From Bacteroidota bacterium (lineage in GTDB: Bacteria; Bacteroidota; Bacteroidia; Chitinophagales; Chitinophagaceae): DNA of 44,032 bases. Position numbers and translations under genes: made by a program. The notes below the pieces were generated by a model. That model did no database searches, was not told where the DNA came from, and was given only the letters and a program-made list of their open reading frames with translations. Numbering within the stretch: the first letter of the stretch is position 1; each line of letters starts with the position of its first letter. Where the stretch lies: the NCBI GenBank assembly GCA_003175695.1, contig PSRA01000208.1, positions 1-44,032 on the forward strand. The letters are read 5' to 3'. This document shows positions 8,206 to 17,762 of this stretch, one piece after another.

Positions 8206-10929
8206 ATGAAAAATTTTCTTCATTTACTTATAGCCTCATCCCTGGTCTCCTTTCAATCCATAGCTCAAGTAAGTGTTCAAAATTTGCTGACCGAAAATCG
8301 AGAAAACCCTGTAGGCGTGGACGTTTATCAGCCGAGGTTCAGTTGGCAATTGTCGTCGAATGAGAGGAATCTTATACAGACTGGCTATGAGATCAGGGTG
8401 GGTGAGGATGGCAACACGCTGCCAAATAACAATAAACTCATTTGGACTTCCGGAAAGGTCCAGTCGGACTCATCGGTTCATGTTAGTTACCAGGGGCCCG
8501 AATTGAAATCAGGAGCAAAATATTATTGGCAGGTGAGGGTTTGGGACAATAAAAACAAAACATCTTCATGGAGTGAACCAGCATCCTGGCAAATGGGCCT
8601 TTTACGTTCTTCGGATTGGAAGGCAAGATGGATCAAACAGGGTTTCCAAGAGGATACTGTTTTGCGTCCCAGCCCAATGTTCAGAAAGGTCTTTGCTGCT
8701 CCTAAAAAAATCCTGTCTGCCATTGCTTTTATCACCGCACGCGGAGTGTATGAGGCCGAAATCAATGGTCATCGTATTGGTGATGCCTACCTGACACCCG
8801 GGTGGACCTCTTACAATAAAAGGTTGCAATACCAGGTCTATGATGTGACACCCCTTTTGAAGCAGGGAGATAATGCAATGGGCGTTACGCTCGGCAGCGG
8901 CTGGTATCGGGGATATATCGGATTCACTAACAATAGGAATTTCTATGGGCACGAATTGGCCTTGTTGGTTCAACTCGAAATAAATTATAGCGATGGGAGC
9001 AGGGAAACCATAGGCACGCATGACAGTTGGAAATCATCTTCAGGCCCCATCAGAAGTGCAGAAATTTACAACGGGGAATATTATGATGCGAGGGAGAGTA
9101 AACCGGGTTGGTCTACGCCGGACTACAATGACAAAGATTGGGCCGGGGTTCAACGTGCAAATTATCCTTATGATAACCTAATTGCAACGTATAGTGAGCC
9201 GATCAGGAAACATGAGATCTTCAAGCCCGTCAGGATCATCACGACTCCCAAAGGAGAAAAAGTAATTGATTTCGGCCAAAATCTGGTTGGTTGGGTCATC
9301 ATGAAAGCAAAAGGCCATCCGGGTGATCATATTACAATTTCCCATGCAGAAGTGCTAGACAAAAATGGAAATTTTTATACGGAAAATCTGAGAGCTGCCA
9401 AAGCGCAGGACGAATTTGTTCTCAAGGGTGAGAGCGAAGAAAATTTTGAACCCCATTTTACATTTCACGGATTTCGATATATAAGAGTGGAAGGATATCC
9501 CGGAGAATTGAATTCAGATAATTTCACGGCAGTCACTTTGTATTCGGACCTGAAGAGGACTGGTTCATTCAGTTGCTCTGAACCACTAATCAATCAACTC
9601 CAGCATAATATTCAGTGGGGTCAGAAAGGAAACTTCCTGGACGTGCCAACTGATTGCCCGCAACGTGATGAGCGCCTTGGTTGGACAGGAGACGCACAGG
9701 TTTTTTCCCGCACCGCTGCATACAATATGAATGTCAATGACTTTTTTTCAAAGTGGCTTAAGGACCTCAGTGCAGATCAGGGTACCAATGGTGCAGTTCC
9801 TTTTGTTATTCCGAATGTGCTGAATGTTGCCATTGGTAGCACCGGTTGGGCTGATGTGGCTACCATCATTCCCTGGAATATGTGGCTTGCATATGGCGAC
9901 AAGCGCATTCTTGAAAATCAATATTCCAGTATGAAAGCATGGGTGGATTACATGCATTATCAAAGCAAAAATAATTTATGGAATACCGGTTTTCATTTTG
10001 GAGACTGGCTGTTTTATCGTCCTGATGACGACAATGATGGTCGCGCGGCGGTTACTGACAAATACTTGATCGCTCAATGCTTTTTTGCGCGTTCAACCCA
10101 GATTCTGATAAATACAGCCAGGTTGCTGAACAAACCCGATGACGTCGCTTTCTATTCCGCATTACTGGAAAAAATTAAGGACGCATTTTTAAAAGAGTAC
10201 ATGACCCCCAACGGAAGGCTCGTTTCAGGTACACAGACAGCCTATGTGCTGGCTTTGCAATTTGATATGTTGCCAGATTCGCTTCGGGAACAAGCGGCAA
10301 ATAGATTGGTTCAAAATGTTCACAGCTACGGGAACCACCTGACAACGGGTTTTTTGGGAACTCCTTATTTGTGCCACGTGTTGAGTCGCTTTGGACATAC
10401 TGATGTCGCCTACCAGTTGTTATTGCAAAAGACATATCCATCATGGTTATATCCTGTGACCATGGGTGCTACAACAATTTGGGAGCGATGGGATGGATTA
10501 AAACCCGACAGCACATTTCAAAATCCAGGAATGAATTCATTCAACCATTATGCCTATGGTGCGATTGGCGATTGGATGTACAGAGTGATTGCGGGAATGG
10601 ACACTTACGAAGACCAGCCCGGTTACAAGCACATAAAAATAGCCCCCCATACAGGTGAAGGTCTGACAAGTGCTGATGGGGATTTACAAACATATTACGG
10701 GAAGTTAAGTTCCCATTGGAAAATGGAGAATGGGCAATTTAATTTGGAAGTAGAAATTCCTGCGAACACGCGCGCTAATGTATTTGTGCCGGCTGGTTCT
10801 CCGGATAAAATTAAAGCAGACGGTCAACCGCTCAACGGAAACAAGGATATCAAAGTTATAGCTAACGCCAATGGTTACGTGGAACTGAGCCTTGGTTCAG
10901 GCAAATATGCGTTTGTTGTTCTTAATTGA
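8206..10929 (+). CDS. Secreted GH78 alpha-L-rhamnosidase (paralogue B)
   Basis: The 907-residue enzyme releases L-rhamnose from glycosides. It has a signal peptide (MKNFLHLLIASSLVSFQSIAQ, cleavage after the Ala-Gln region), then the same domain order as paralogue A: an Ig-like N-domain (PRFSWQLSS), the Bac_rhamnosid_N fold (GVYEAEINGHRIG, LTPGWTSYNKRLQYQVYDVT), a beta domain (DFGQNLVGW, FTFHGFRYIRVEG), the catalytic (alpha/alpha)6 domain, and a C-terminal beta domain. The catalytic signature TDCPQRDERLGWTGD is the classic GH78 motif, and ATTIWERWDG carries the likely base. It is the first gene of the same-strand run rhamnosidase, rhaT, rhaEW, rhaI, rhaB, and its stop is adjacent to the transporter start, suggesting co-transcription. 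The spacer of about 226 bases before it, shared with the divergent PQQ gene, should hold the operon promoter. Confidence 0.93.
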   Translation: MKNFLHLLIASSLVSFQSIAQVSVQNLLTENRENPVGVDVYQPRFSWQLSSNERNLIQTGYEIRVGEDGNTLPNNNKLIWTSGKVQSDSSVHVSYQGPELKSGAKYYWQVRVWDNKNKTSSWSEPASWQMGLLRSSDWKARWIKQGFQEDTVLRPSPMFRKVFAAPKKILSAIAFITARGVYEAEINGHRIGDAYLTPGWTSYNKRLQYQVYDVTPLLKQGDNAMGVTLGSGWYRGYIGFTNNRNFYGHELALLVQLEINYSDGSRETIGTHDSWKSSSGPIRSAEIYNGEYYDARESKPGWSTPDYNDKDWAGVQRANYPYDNLIATYSEPIRKHEIFKPVRIITTPKGEKVIDFGQNLVGWVIMKAKGHPGDHITISHAEVLDKNGNFYTENLRAAKAQDEFVLKGESEENFEPHFTFHGFRYIRVEGYPGELNSDNFTAVTLYSDLKRTGSFSCSEPLINQLQHNIQWGQKGNFLDVPTDCPQRDERLGWTGDAQVFSRTAAYNMNVNDFFSKWLKDLSADQGTNGAVPFVIPNVLNVAIGSTGWADVATIIPWNMWLAYGDKRILENQYSSMKAWVDYMHYQSKNNLWNTGFHFGDWLFYRPDDDNDGRAAVTDKYLIAQCFFARSTQILINTARLLNKPDDVAFYSALLEKIKDAFLKEYMTPNGRLVSGTQTAYVLALQFDMLPDSLREQAANRLVQNVHSYGNHLTTGFLGTPYLCHVLSRFGHTDVAYQLLLQKTYPSWLYPVTMGATTIWERWDGLKPDSTFQNPGMNSFNHYAYGAIGDWMYRVIAGMDTYEDQPGYKHIKIAPHTGEGLTSADGDLQTYYGKLSSHWKMENGQFNLEVEIPANTRANVFVPAGSPDKIKADGQPLNGNKDIKVIANANGYVELSLGSGKYAFVVLN

Positions 10930-10952
10930 AACTCATTAGACAAATTACCGTC

Positions 10953-12008
10953 ATGCAAATAATCTTTGGAATCATTTTTCATTTTGTCGGTGGTTTTGCT
11001 TCCGGAAGTTTCTATATGCCATTCAAAAAGGTGAAGGACTGGCATTGGGAAAATTATTGGATCATTGGAGGATTATTTTCATGGCTCATTGTTCCGCCGC
11101 TCGCCGCATGGTTAACGATACCTGGCTTTGGAACTATCATTCACAATACACCCTGGCGAACGATCGAATATACTTTGCTGTTTGGCCTGCTATGGGGTTT
11201 TGGTGGTCTTACTTATGGGTTAGGTGTTCGCTACCTAGGCATGTCGCTCGGTAATTCCGTCGTGTTGGGATTTTGTTCGGCTTTCGGTGCGCTCGTGCCT
11301 TCCATCTACTACGATTTTTTTCCCACGCCCGGTAAAACAAGTTTTCATGATTTATTAAACAGTTCCTGGGGTCGAATCGTGTTGTCAGGGGTTGCGATTT
11401 GTTTACTGGGAATTTATATCTGCGGAAAAGCGGGCGTGCGAAAAGAACGGGAATTGACAGATGAAATGAAAAAGCGTTCTATAGACGAATTTAATTTGCC
11501 CAAAGGGCTGGTTGTTGCAATTTTTTCTGGGATCATGAGCGCGTGTTTCAATTTCGGCATTGAGGCGGGTAAGCCGATGGCTGCCGCGGCAGTGGAAGCA
11601 GGTATGAATCCATTGTTCCAGAATAATGTAACTTATGTTGTTTTGCTATGGGGTGGACTTACAACCAACCTCGTCTGGTGTTTATTATTGAATATTAAAA
11701 ACCGGAGCTTTTCTGATTTTACTGATGGCAGGGCTCCCTTACCGACGAATTATCTTTTTTCCGCGATTGCGGGAACAGTCTGGTTTCTTCAGTTCTTTTT
11801 TTACGGAATGGGTGAAAGCAAATTAGGAAATGGAGCCAGTTCATGGATACTGCATATGGCATTTATTATTTTAGTTGCCAATTCGTGGGGAATTGCGTTG
11901 AAAGAATGGAAAGGTGTAAGCAGTAAAACAAAATCTCTCATCACAGTTGGCATCATTACCATCCTGGTCTCGGTTCTTCTTGTGGGCATTGGTAATGCCA
12001 GGAAATAG
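10953..12008 (+). CDS. rhaT: L-rhamnose/proton symporter RhaT
   Basis: This inner-membrane transporter brings L-rhamnose into the cell with protons. About ten hydrophobic segments are visible over roughly 351 residues. The N-terminus, FHFVGGFASGSFYMPFKKVK followed by WHWENYW, is highly characteristic of RhaT, as are the segments RYLGMSLGNSVVLGFCSAFG and NFGIEAGKPMA. ATG 10953 gives the family-like start (MQIIFGIIFHF). A TTG at 10926 would overlap the rhamnosidase stop (ATTGA) and add nine residues, so it cannot be excluded. Tight linkage to the rhamnosidase upstream and to rhaEW (54 bases downstream) supports one operon. Confidence 0.95.
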   Translation: MQIIFGIIFHFVGGFASGSFYMPFKKVKDWHWENYWIIGGLFSWLIVPPLAAWLTIPGFGTIIHNTPWRTIEYTLLFGLLWGFGGLTYGLGVRYLGMSLGNSVVLGFCSAFGALVPSIYYDFFPTPGKTSFHDLLNSSWGRIVLSGVAICLLGIYICGKAGVRKERELTDEMKKRSIDEFNLPKGLVVAIFSGIMSACFNFGIEAGKPMAAAAVEAGMNPLFQNNVTYVVLLWGGLTTNLVWCLLLNIKNRSFSDFTDGRAPLPTNYLFSAIAGTVWFLQFFFYGMGESKLGNGASSWILHMAFIILVANSWGIALKEWKGVSSKTKSLITVGIITILVSVLLVGIGNARK

Positions 12009-12062
12009 CTTTTTTCAAAGAATCTTGTCTTATTTATTAATTGTTTCTTGACAAAAAATAGT

Positions 12063-14204
12063 ATGAGTACTTTATTTTCAGGAGTTGAAGGCGGCCCAAA
12101 ATCGTTTGGGCATGTGAGTTATTTGTGGGACGAAACTAAGGCCAAGGCTTTCGCGGGAGATGAAGTAGCCTTGTTGATTTATCGATCAAATTTGTTGGGC
12201 TCTGATCTTCGAATTACCAATTTTGGAGGTGGCAATACTTCCTGCAAGCTGATGGCACGCGATCCGTTGACAACAAGAGATACTCCCGTCATGTGGGTAA
12301 AGGGATCAGGCGGGGATTTGGGCACTTTAAAAAAAAATGGTTTGGCTGCGCTTTATCTAGACCGCCTATTGAACCTGAAAAAAATATATCGGGGTCTTCG
12401 GCATGAGGACGAGATGGTTGAATTATTTAATTATTGCCTCTTTGATCTCGGCTCAAAAGCGCCATCTATCGATACGCCCTTACATGCTTTTCTTCCATTC
12501 AGGCACATTGACCATTTGCATCCGGACGCCGCGATTGCCATAGCAGCTTCCAAAGACGGAGAGTCCATAACAAAGGAATTGTTTGACGGAAAAATAGGCT
12601 GGGTTCAATGGCAAAGACCTGGATTTGATCTCGGACTTAAATTAGAAAAATGTCTGAATGAAAAGCCCGGGATCAGGGGTATTATTTTGGGTTCACATGG
12701 GTTGTTTACCTGGGGAGACACGTCTTACGAATCTTACTTAAACACATTGGAGGTGATAGAAAAATGTGCGGAATTCGTTGAACAGGAAACCGGGAAAAGA
12801 AAGAAAGTCTTTGGTGGCATAGAAAACGAGGCCATTCCAAAATCGGAAAGGATGAAAAAATCGGCCGCCCTGGCACCCTATCTAAGGGGATTTTGTTCTT
12901 CAAAAACAAAGATGGTCGGTCATTTTTCAGATGATGACCGCGTGCTGGAGTTCATCAATTCCAAAGATCTCCGGCGGTTGGCCTCCATGGGTACGAGCTG
13001 TCCGGATCATTTCTTGCGAACCAAGATCTGCCCGATGGTGTTAGACCTGGATCTTGGAATAAATTTGGAAGATGCGCAATCAGTAAGAGACATTCTACTT
13101 CCACAATTTGAGGCATACAGGCAATTGTATGTTGATTATTATAATGATTGCAAAAGAGAAGATAGTCCCCCCATGCGAGATGCCAATCCTGTTGTCTTAC
13201 TATGGCCCGGGATCGGGATGTTCACTTTTGCAAAGGACAAACAGACGGCACGGGTGGCAGCAGAATTCTACCTGAATGCTATAAATGTGATGAGAGGATC
13301 GGAAGCCATTTCTTCATACACTGCGTTGCCAAGGCAGGAGGCATTCGATATTGAATATTGGTTATTGGAAGAGGCCAAGCTACAGCGAATGCCAAAACCA
13401 AAATCGCTTACAGGAAGAGTGGCACTAATAACCGGAAGTGCAGGAGGTATCGGTAAGGCTGTTGCAAAAAAATTTATTGAAGAAGGAGCCTGTGTGATGA
13501 TCGCCGACAATGACCAACAAAGATTGGACGAGGCGAAGGCAGAATTTAAAAGCAATTTTGGACAGGATGCTTTTTCTTCCCAGATATTGGATGTAACAAA
13601 ATCTGCCACCGTTGAGCGATGTCTTGAACAAGCTTGCGTTGATTTTGGAGGCGTTGATATAGTTGTCAATTCAGCAGGATTATCCATTTCCAAACCTTTG
13701 GAAGAACATACTGAACAAGATTGGGATATTTTATATGACGTCTTAGTTAAAGGACAATTCCTGATTACCAAAGAGTCGGTAGGCATCATGCGAAAACAGC
13801 AACTTGGCGGAGACGTGCTGAATATCGTCAGCAAGAACTCGCTGGTTAGTGGACCTAATAATGCGGGATATGGCTCAGCGAAAGCAGCGCAGTTGCATCT
13901 TAGCAGGTTAAATGCGGCGGAATTGGGCAAGGACAAAATCAGAGTGAATACCGTCAATCCGGATGCGGTTATTGCTGATAGTAAGATATGGTCTGGAGCC
14001 TGGGCCGAAGGAAGAGCGAGGGCCTATGGTATCGAGGTAAAGGATTTGCCGGCTTATTATGCAAAAAGAACACTATTGAATGAAGTGATTTTACCCAGGG
14101 ATGTGGCCGATGCCTGTTTTGTGTTTGTGTCGGGATTGCTGGACAAGTCAACCGGCAACATGCTAAATGTGGATGGAGGCGTTGCAATGGCCTTCCCACG
14201 ATAA
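12063..14204 (+). CDS. rhaEW: Bifunctional rhamnulose-1-phosphate aldolase / lactaldehyde dehydrogenase (RhaEW type)
   Basis: The fusion protein has about 713 residues. Residues 1 to about 400 are a class II aldolase/adducin domain: FGGGNTSCK, the phosphate-binding KGSGGDLG, a His pair in HIDHLHPD, and a third metal ligand in GSHGLFTWG. It splits L-rhamnulose-1-phosphate into dihydroxyacetone phosphate and L-lactaldehyde. From about residue 430 there is a short-chain dehydrogenase: the nucleotide motif TGSAGGIGKA, NSAGLS, and a catalytic YGSAK preceded by SKNS. It is expected to oxidise lactaldehyde to lactate. ATG 12063 is preferred to TTG 12048, which adds only five residues. The fusion channels the aldolase product to the next enzyme, as in other rhamnose operons without RhaD. 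The isomerase and kinase follow directly. Confidence 0.92.
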   Translation: MSTLFSGVEGGPKSFGHVSYLWDETKAKAFAGDEVALLIYRSNLLGSDLRITNFGGGNTSCKLMARDPLTTRDTPVMWVKGSGGDLGTLKKNGLAALYLDRLLNLKKIYRGLRHEDEMVELFNYCLFDLGSKAPSIDTPLHAFLPFRHIDHLHPDAAIAIAASKDGESITKELFDGKIGWVQWQRPGFDLGLKLEKCLNEKPGIRGIILGSHGLFTWGDTSYESYLNTLEVIEKCAEFVEQETGKRKKVFGGIENEAIPKSERMKKSAALAPYLRGFCSSKTKMVGHFSDDDRVLEFINSKDLRRLASMGTSCPDHFLRTKICPMVLDLDLGINLEDAQSVRDILLPQFEAYRQLYVDYYNDCKREDSPPMRDANPVVLLWPGIGMFTFAKDKQTARVAAEFYLNAINVMRGSEAISSYTALPRQEAFDIEYWLLEEAKLQRMPKPKSLTGRVALITGSAGGIGKAVAKKFIEEGACVMIADNDQQRLDEAKAEFKSNFGQDAFSSQILDVTKSATVERCLEQACVDFGGVDIVVNSAGLSISKPLEEHTEQDWDILYDVLVKGQFLITKESVGIMRKQQLGGDVLNIVSKNSLVSGPNNAGYGSAKAAQLHLSRLNAAELGKDKIRVNTVNPDAVIADSKIWSGAWAEGRARAYGIEVKDLPAYYAKRTLLNEVILPRDVADACFVFVSGLLDKSTGNMLNVDGGVAMAFPR

Positions 14205-14243
14205 AATGTTACATGATCTTCAAATCTCCTCACTGCAATCCAT

Positions 14244-15518
14244 ATGCGAATTGAAAAAAACTGGATAGACTTTCACAATGAAAAACGACTAAAGGCCCAT
14301 CAACGGAAAATGGAATTTCTTTCGTCTGAAATGGAGGGCCTGGATTCCATCCTGGGCAAGTTGGTAAATTTTCAGGTGGCCATTCCCAGTTGGGCCTTGG
14401 GGACGGGAGGTACCAGGTTTGGAAGATTTGGTATAGGTGGAGAACCTCGCAGTTTGGAAGAGAAGATAGAAGATGTCGGGATTTTGCATGCATTGAATAA
14501 ATCAAGCGGATCCGTCTCGCTACACATTCCCTGGGATATTCCATCTGATCCGGCCAATGTTCTTCAGTTGGCTTCTTCATTAGGTTTGCGCTTCGATGCT
14601 ATGAATTCAAATACTTTCCAGGACCAACCCGACCAGAAGCTCAGCTATAAGTTCGGCTCGATGCAGCATAGGGACAAATCAGTCAGAAGGCAGGCCATTG
14701 TCCATAATCTCGAAGTAATCCAATACGGAATCGCCCTGGGATCCAAAGCTCTCACAGTATGGCTAAGTGATGGGTCCAGTTATCCTGGTCAGTTGAATTT
14801 CAGAAAAGCATTTCAACTCGTAAAAGAAAGTCTGCAAGAAGTTTATGCTGGCTTACCGCCTGATTGGAAGCTCTTTATTGAATACAAGGCGTTCGAACCT
14901 AATTTTTATTCAACAACGGTAGGCGACTGGGGACAATCATATATGTTGTCTTCTAAATTAGGTAAACAGGCGTTTACGCTAGTGGATCTGGGGCATCATC
15001 TTCCAAATGCAAATATTGAGCAAATCGTCGCTTTGCTATTAATGGAAGGGAAATTAGGAGGATTTCATTTTAATGATTCTAAATATGGAGATGACGATCT
15101 CACTGTTGGCAGTATAAAACCATACCAATTGTTCCTCATCTTTAATGAATTGGTAGAGGGTATGGATGACCGGGGGATGGATCACGCTGCTGATCTGGCA
15201 TGGATGATTGATGCCTCGCACAATGTGAAGGATCCTCTCGAAGATTTACTGGAATCAGTGGAGGCTATAATGATAGGATACGCACAAGCTTTGCTAGTTG
15301 ATCGAATAAGATTAACAAATGCCCAGGAAAATAACGACGTGGTGATGGCGCAGGAGGTATTGCAACAGGCATATAGATCAGACGTCAGGCCCATAGTCGC
15401 GGAAGCGAGGTTAAGAGGGGGAGCTGCATTGGATCCAATTGCTCTTTATCGCGAAAGAAAAATTCGCGATAATCTGATAAATTCAAGAGGGACAAAATCA
15501 ATTGCTACCGGTCTCTGA
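14244..15518 (+). CDS. rhaI: L-rhamnose isomerase (RhaI type, TIM barrel)
   Basis: The 424-residue cytoplasmic enzyme converts L-rhamnose to L-rhamnulose, the first step after uptake. Metal- and substrate-site motifs of the RhaI/xylose-isomerase-like barrel are visible: FIEYKAFEPNFYSTTVGDWG, LVDLGHHLPNANIEQ, and GGFHFNDSKYGDDDLTVGS, with acidic and His residues suited to binding two divalent metals. This is the RhaI class (Pseudomonas stutzeri and Rhizobium type), not the E. coli RhaA class. The gene starts at ATG 14244, 39 bases after rhaEW, and is followed by rhaB after 111 bases. The call is firm because both sequence and context agree. Confidence 0.92.
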   Translation: MRIEKNWIDFHNEKRLKAHQRKMEFLSSEMEGLDSILGKLVNFQVAIPSWALGTGGTRFGRFGIGGEPRSLEEKIEDVGILHALNKSSGSVSLHIPWDIPSDPANVLQLASSLGLRFDAMNSNTFQDQPDQKLSYKFGSMQHRDKSVRRQAIVHNLEVIQYGIALGSKALTVWLSDGSSYPGQLNFRKAFQLVKESLQEVYAGLPPDWKLFIEYKAFEPNFYSTTVGDWGQSYMLSSKLGKQAFTLVDLGHHLPNANIEQIVALLLMEGKLGGFHFNDSKYGDDDLTVGSIKPYQLFLIFNELVEGMDDRGMDHAADLAWMIDASHNVKDPLEDLLESVEAIMIGYAQALLVDRIRLTNAQENNDVVMAQEVLQQAYRSDVRPIVAEARLRGGAALDPIALYRERKIRDNLINSRGTKSIATGL

Positions 15519-15629
15519 TATCGCGGAAAAGTGATTGGGGATGGTCCATTCGTGCAATAAACCTGCATTTTTACAGTTTAACCAGTTAAGCAAATATTCA
15601 GGGACCCCGGGGCTAATCTGTGACCACTC

Positions 15630-17021
15630 ATGAGTAGCACACCAGTAATCGCCATATTTGATATTGGTAAAACCAACAAGAAGATCTTGTTGTTTGATGA
15701 ACAATACGTGCTTGCGTATAAGGAAGAAGTTCAACTCGAAGAAACTGCCGATGAAGATGGTTTTCCATGCGAAAATATCCAACTGCTCACCCAATGGATG
15801 GAGCAATCTCTTCAGATAATCTTATCAGATCCCCGCTTCCAGGTTCGGGCAGTAAATTTCACCGCTTACGGCGCTAGCCTAGTGCATTTGGATGCTGCAT
15901 ATAAACCATTCATTCCCCTTTATAATTATTTAAAACCGTATCCATTCGGTTTGCAGGAACAATTTTACCATATGTATGGTGGAGAATCTTTGATTTCAAT
16001 GCAAACGGCTTCACCGGTGCTTGGAAGTTTGAATTCCGGAATGCAAATTTATCGTTTGAAATATGAGAAGCCAGATGTGTTCAACCGGATAGTCTGTTCC
16101 TTGCATTTACCTCAATACTTGAGTTTTATCATTTCGGGGAAATTGGTTTCTGATATGACAAGTATTGGCTGTCACACCAATCTTTGGCATTTTGAAAATA
16201 ATGAATATCATCCCTGGGTAGAGGCCGAAAACATCACTCCCAAATTAGCGCAGATTCATTCCAGTGATCATCCAATTGGAACGACGCGGGTAAAAATGAA
16301 TAATGTACCAATAGGCATTGGATTGCATGACAGTTCTGCAGCTTTGATACCTTACCTGGAAGTGTTTTCCGATCCATTTATTTTAATTTCAACCGGAACC
16401 TGGAGTGTCAGCATGAACCCATTTAATCATGCGCCTTTAACCAAAGAAGAGCTGAAGCATGATTGTTTATTTTATATAAGCCATAAAGGAAAATCTATTA
16501 AGTCGTCGAGGCTCTTTGCGGGGCATGAACATGAACAACAAAATAAAAGGATCGCATCTTATTTTGGCAAGGCTGAAAATTATCATCAGAAATTGCCTTG
16601 CGACGCGGCGCTGGTCAAATCAATCACCAATTTGCATAAAGAAAAAAAAGGCGCTCGCACTGAAACATCAACACACGATTTTGCCGCAATCGACCTTACC
16701 AGTTTCAAAAACTTTGAAGAGGCCTATCATCATTATATGTATGACCTGATAACAAGACAGGTGAGTTCATTGCAACTGGTCATGAAAGGTGCACCGGTGA
16801 AAAAAATTTTTGTTGACGGCGGCTTCAGTCAAAATTCCTTGTTCATGACTATGCTGGCTTCTTCTTTCCCTGGCATATCCGTCTATGCTGCAGTTCTATC
16901 ACAGGCAACGGCATTGGGTGCAGCCTTGTCAATTCATCCGCATTGGAACGAAAAGGAGATATCTGATGGATTGATCGAGCTGAGAAACTATTCTCCTCTC
17001 GCGGATTGTATGATTAAGTGA
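15630..17021 (+). CDS. rhaB: Rhamnulokinase (FGGY-family carbohydrate kinase)
   Basis: The 463-residue ATP-dependent sugar kinase phosphorylates L-rhamnulose at O1 to make the substrate of RhaEW. The FGGY/actin fold is shown by the phosphate-1 motif IFDIGKTNKKILLFD near the start, IGLHDSSAAL in the middle, ISTGTWSVS (phosphate 2), and VDGGFSQNSLFMTMLA (adenosine region) near the end. ATG 15630 leaves no room for an earlier domain. It is the last gene of the rhamnose run. The next gene begins 168 bases later and is functionally unrelated. Sequence alone gives FGGY kinase; the rhamnulose substrate rests on the operon. Confidence 0.9.
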   Translation: MSSTPVIAIFDIGKTNKKILLFDEQYVLAYKEEVQLEETADEDGFPCENIQLLTQWMEQSLQIILSDPRFQVRAVNFTAYGASLVHLDAAYKPFIPLYNYLKPYPFGLQEQFYHMYGGESLISMQTASPVLGSLNSGMQIYRLKYEKPDVFNRIVCSLHLPQYLSFIISGKLVSDMTSIGCHTNLWHFENNEYHPWVEAENITPKLAQIHSSDHPIGTTRVKMNNVPIGIGLHDSSAALIPYLEVFSDPFILISTGTWSVSMNPFNHAPLTKEELKHDCLFYISHKGKSIKSSRLFAGHEHEQQNKRIASYFGKAENYHQKLPCDAALVKSITNLHKEKKGARTETSTHDFAAIDLTSFKNFEEAYHHYMYDLITRQVSSLQLVMKGAPVKKIFVDGGFSQNSLFMTMLASSFPGISVYAAVLSQATALGAALSIHPHWNEKEISDGLIELRNYSPLADCMIK

Positions 17022-17188
17022 ACTCGAGATATAAATTATTTGTTAAAAGATTTGGCAATTTTTAAAGTTAGACCAAAGTCCTGAATGAATTAGAGATTTT
17101 ATACCATCGAAATAGATAACTTCGGGGACCGCCTTGTGCGCAATTATTTTTTGTGAAGAACCGGGCAGTCAATAGAAAGACATAACAG

Positions 17189-17689
17189 ATGAGAACGAGT
17201 TACAAAATTTTTATTTTTTGTATTTTTTGCTTTGCCTTTATCAGCTGTGACAGGGCAACGAAAGATTTGGCCAAGATCAACCTCAAAGACAGGGATGCGA
17301 TTACCTATTTTCATAATACGATACGTCTCGAATACGTTGAGAATACCGGTGCCTTTTTGAGTTTTGGTGCAAATTGGTCGAACCGTGTCAGCTTTTGGGC
17401 ATTGACAGTTATTCCCCTGCTAATTCTCTTTGGGCTATTCGTGTATGTTATAAATAAGTCCCGGGTAATGAACCTTCGCGATATGATTCCATTTGCCTTG
17501 ATATTTTCCGGAGGAATTGGAAATATTATGGATAGAATTGTATTCGACCGGCATGTGGTAGATTTTATTAATGTTGGAATTAACGAATACAGAACAGGAA
17601 TCTTTAATTTTGCCGATGTTTATGTGACCACGGGCATATTAATTCTCGTCTTCTTCAGTCTCAAAAAGCAGGAAGTCGGAGAAACCTAA
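17189..17689 (+). CDS. lspA: Lipoprotein signal peptidase (signal peptidase II)
   Basis: The 166-residue inner-membrane aspartyl protease cleaves prolipoprotein signal peptides. Four hydrophobic segments are visible. The conserved motifs are DRATKDLA after the first segment, ENTGAFLSFG, GGIGNIMDR, VVDFI with the first catalytic Asp (Asp125), and FNFAD with the second (Asp143). ATG 17189 gives a normal first membrane segment. The gene stands alone rather than next to ileS, a common lspA neighbour in other bacteria, so it could be the sole copy or a second one. The window encodes several lipoproteins that would be its substrates. Confidence 0.88.
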   Translation: MRTSYKIFIFCIFCFAFISCDRATKDLAKINLKDRDAITYFHNTIRLEYVENTGAFLSFGANWSNRVSFWALTVIPLLILFGLFVYVINKSRVMNLRDMIPFALIFSGGIGNIMDRIVFDRHVVDFINVGINEYRTGIFNFADVYVTTGILILVFFSLKKQEVGET

Positions 17690-17762
17690 GATCACAATTC
17701 AATTTACTGCCCGCCTATCACCCCAGCCATTGGTTGCTTGTCCCTCATTTAAAAAAATTAAC

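Noticed and set aside
13268-13957. A 229-residue open frame on the minus strand inside the rhaEW gene
   Set aside because: It is antisense to the conserved SDR domain of a firmly identified gene, has no start context and shows no protein family pattern.
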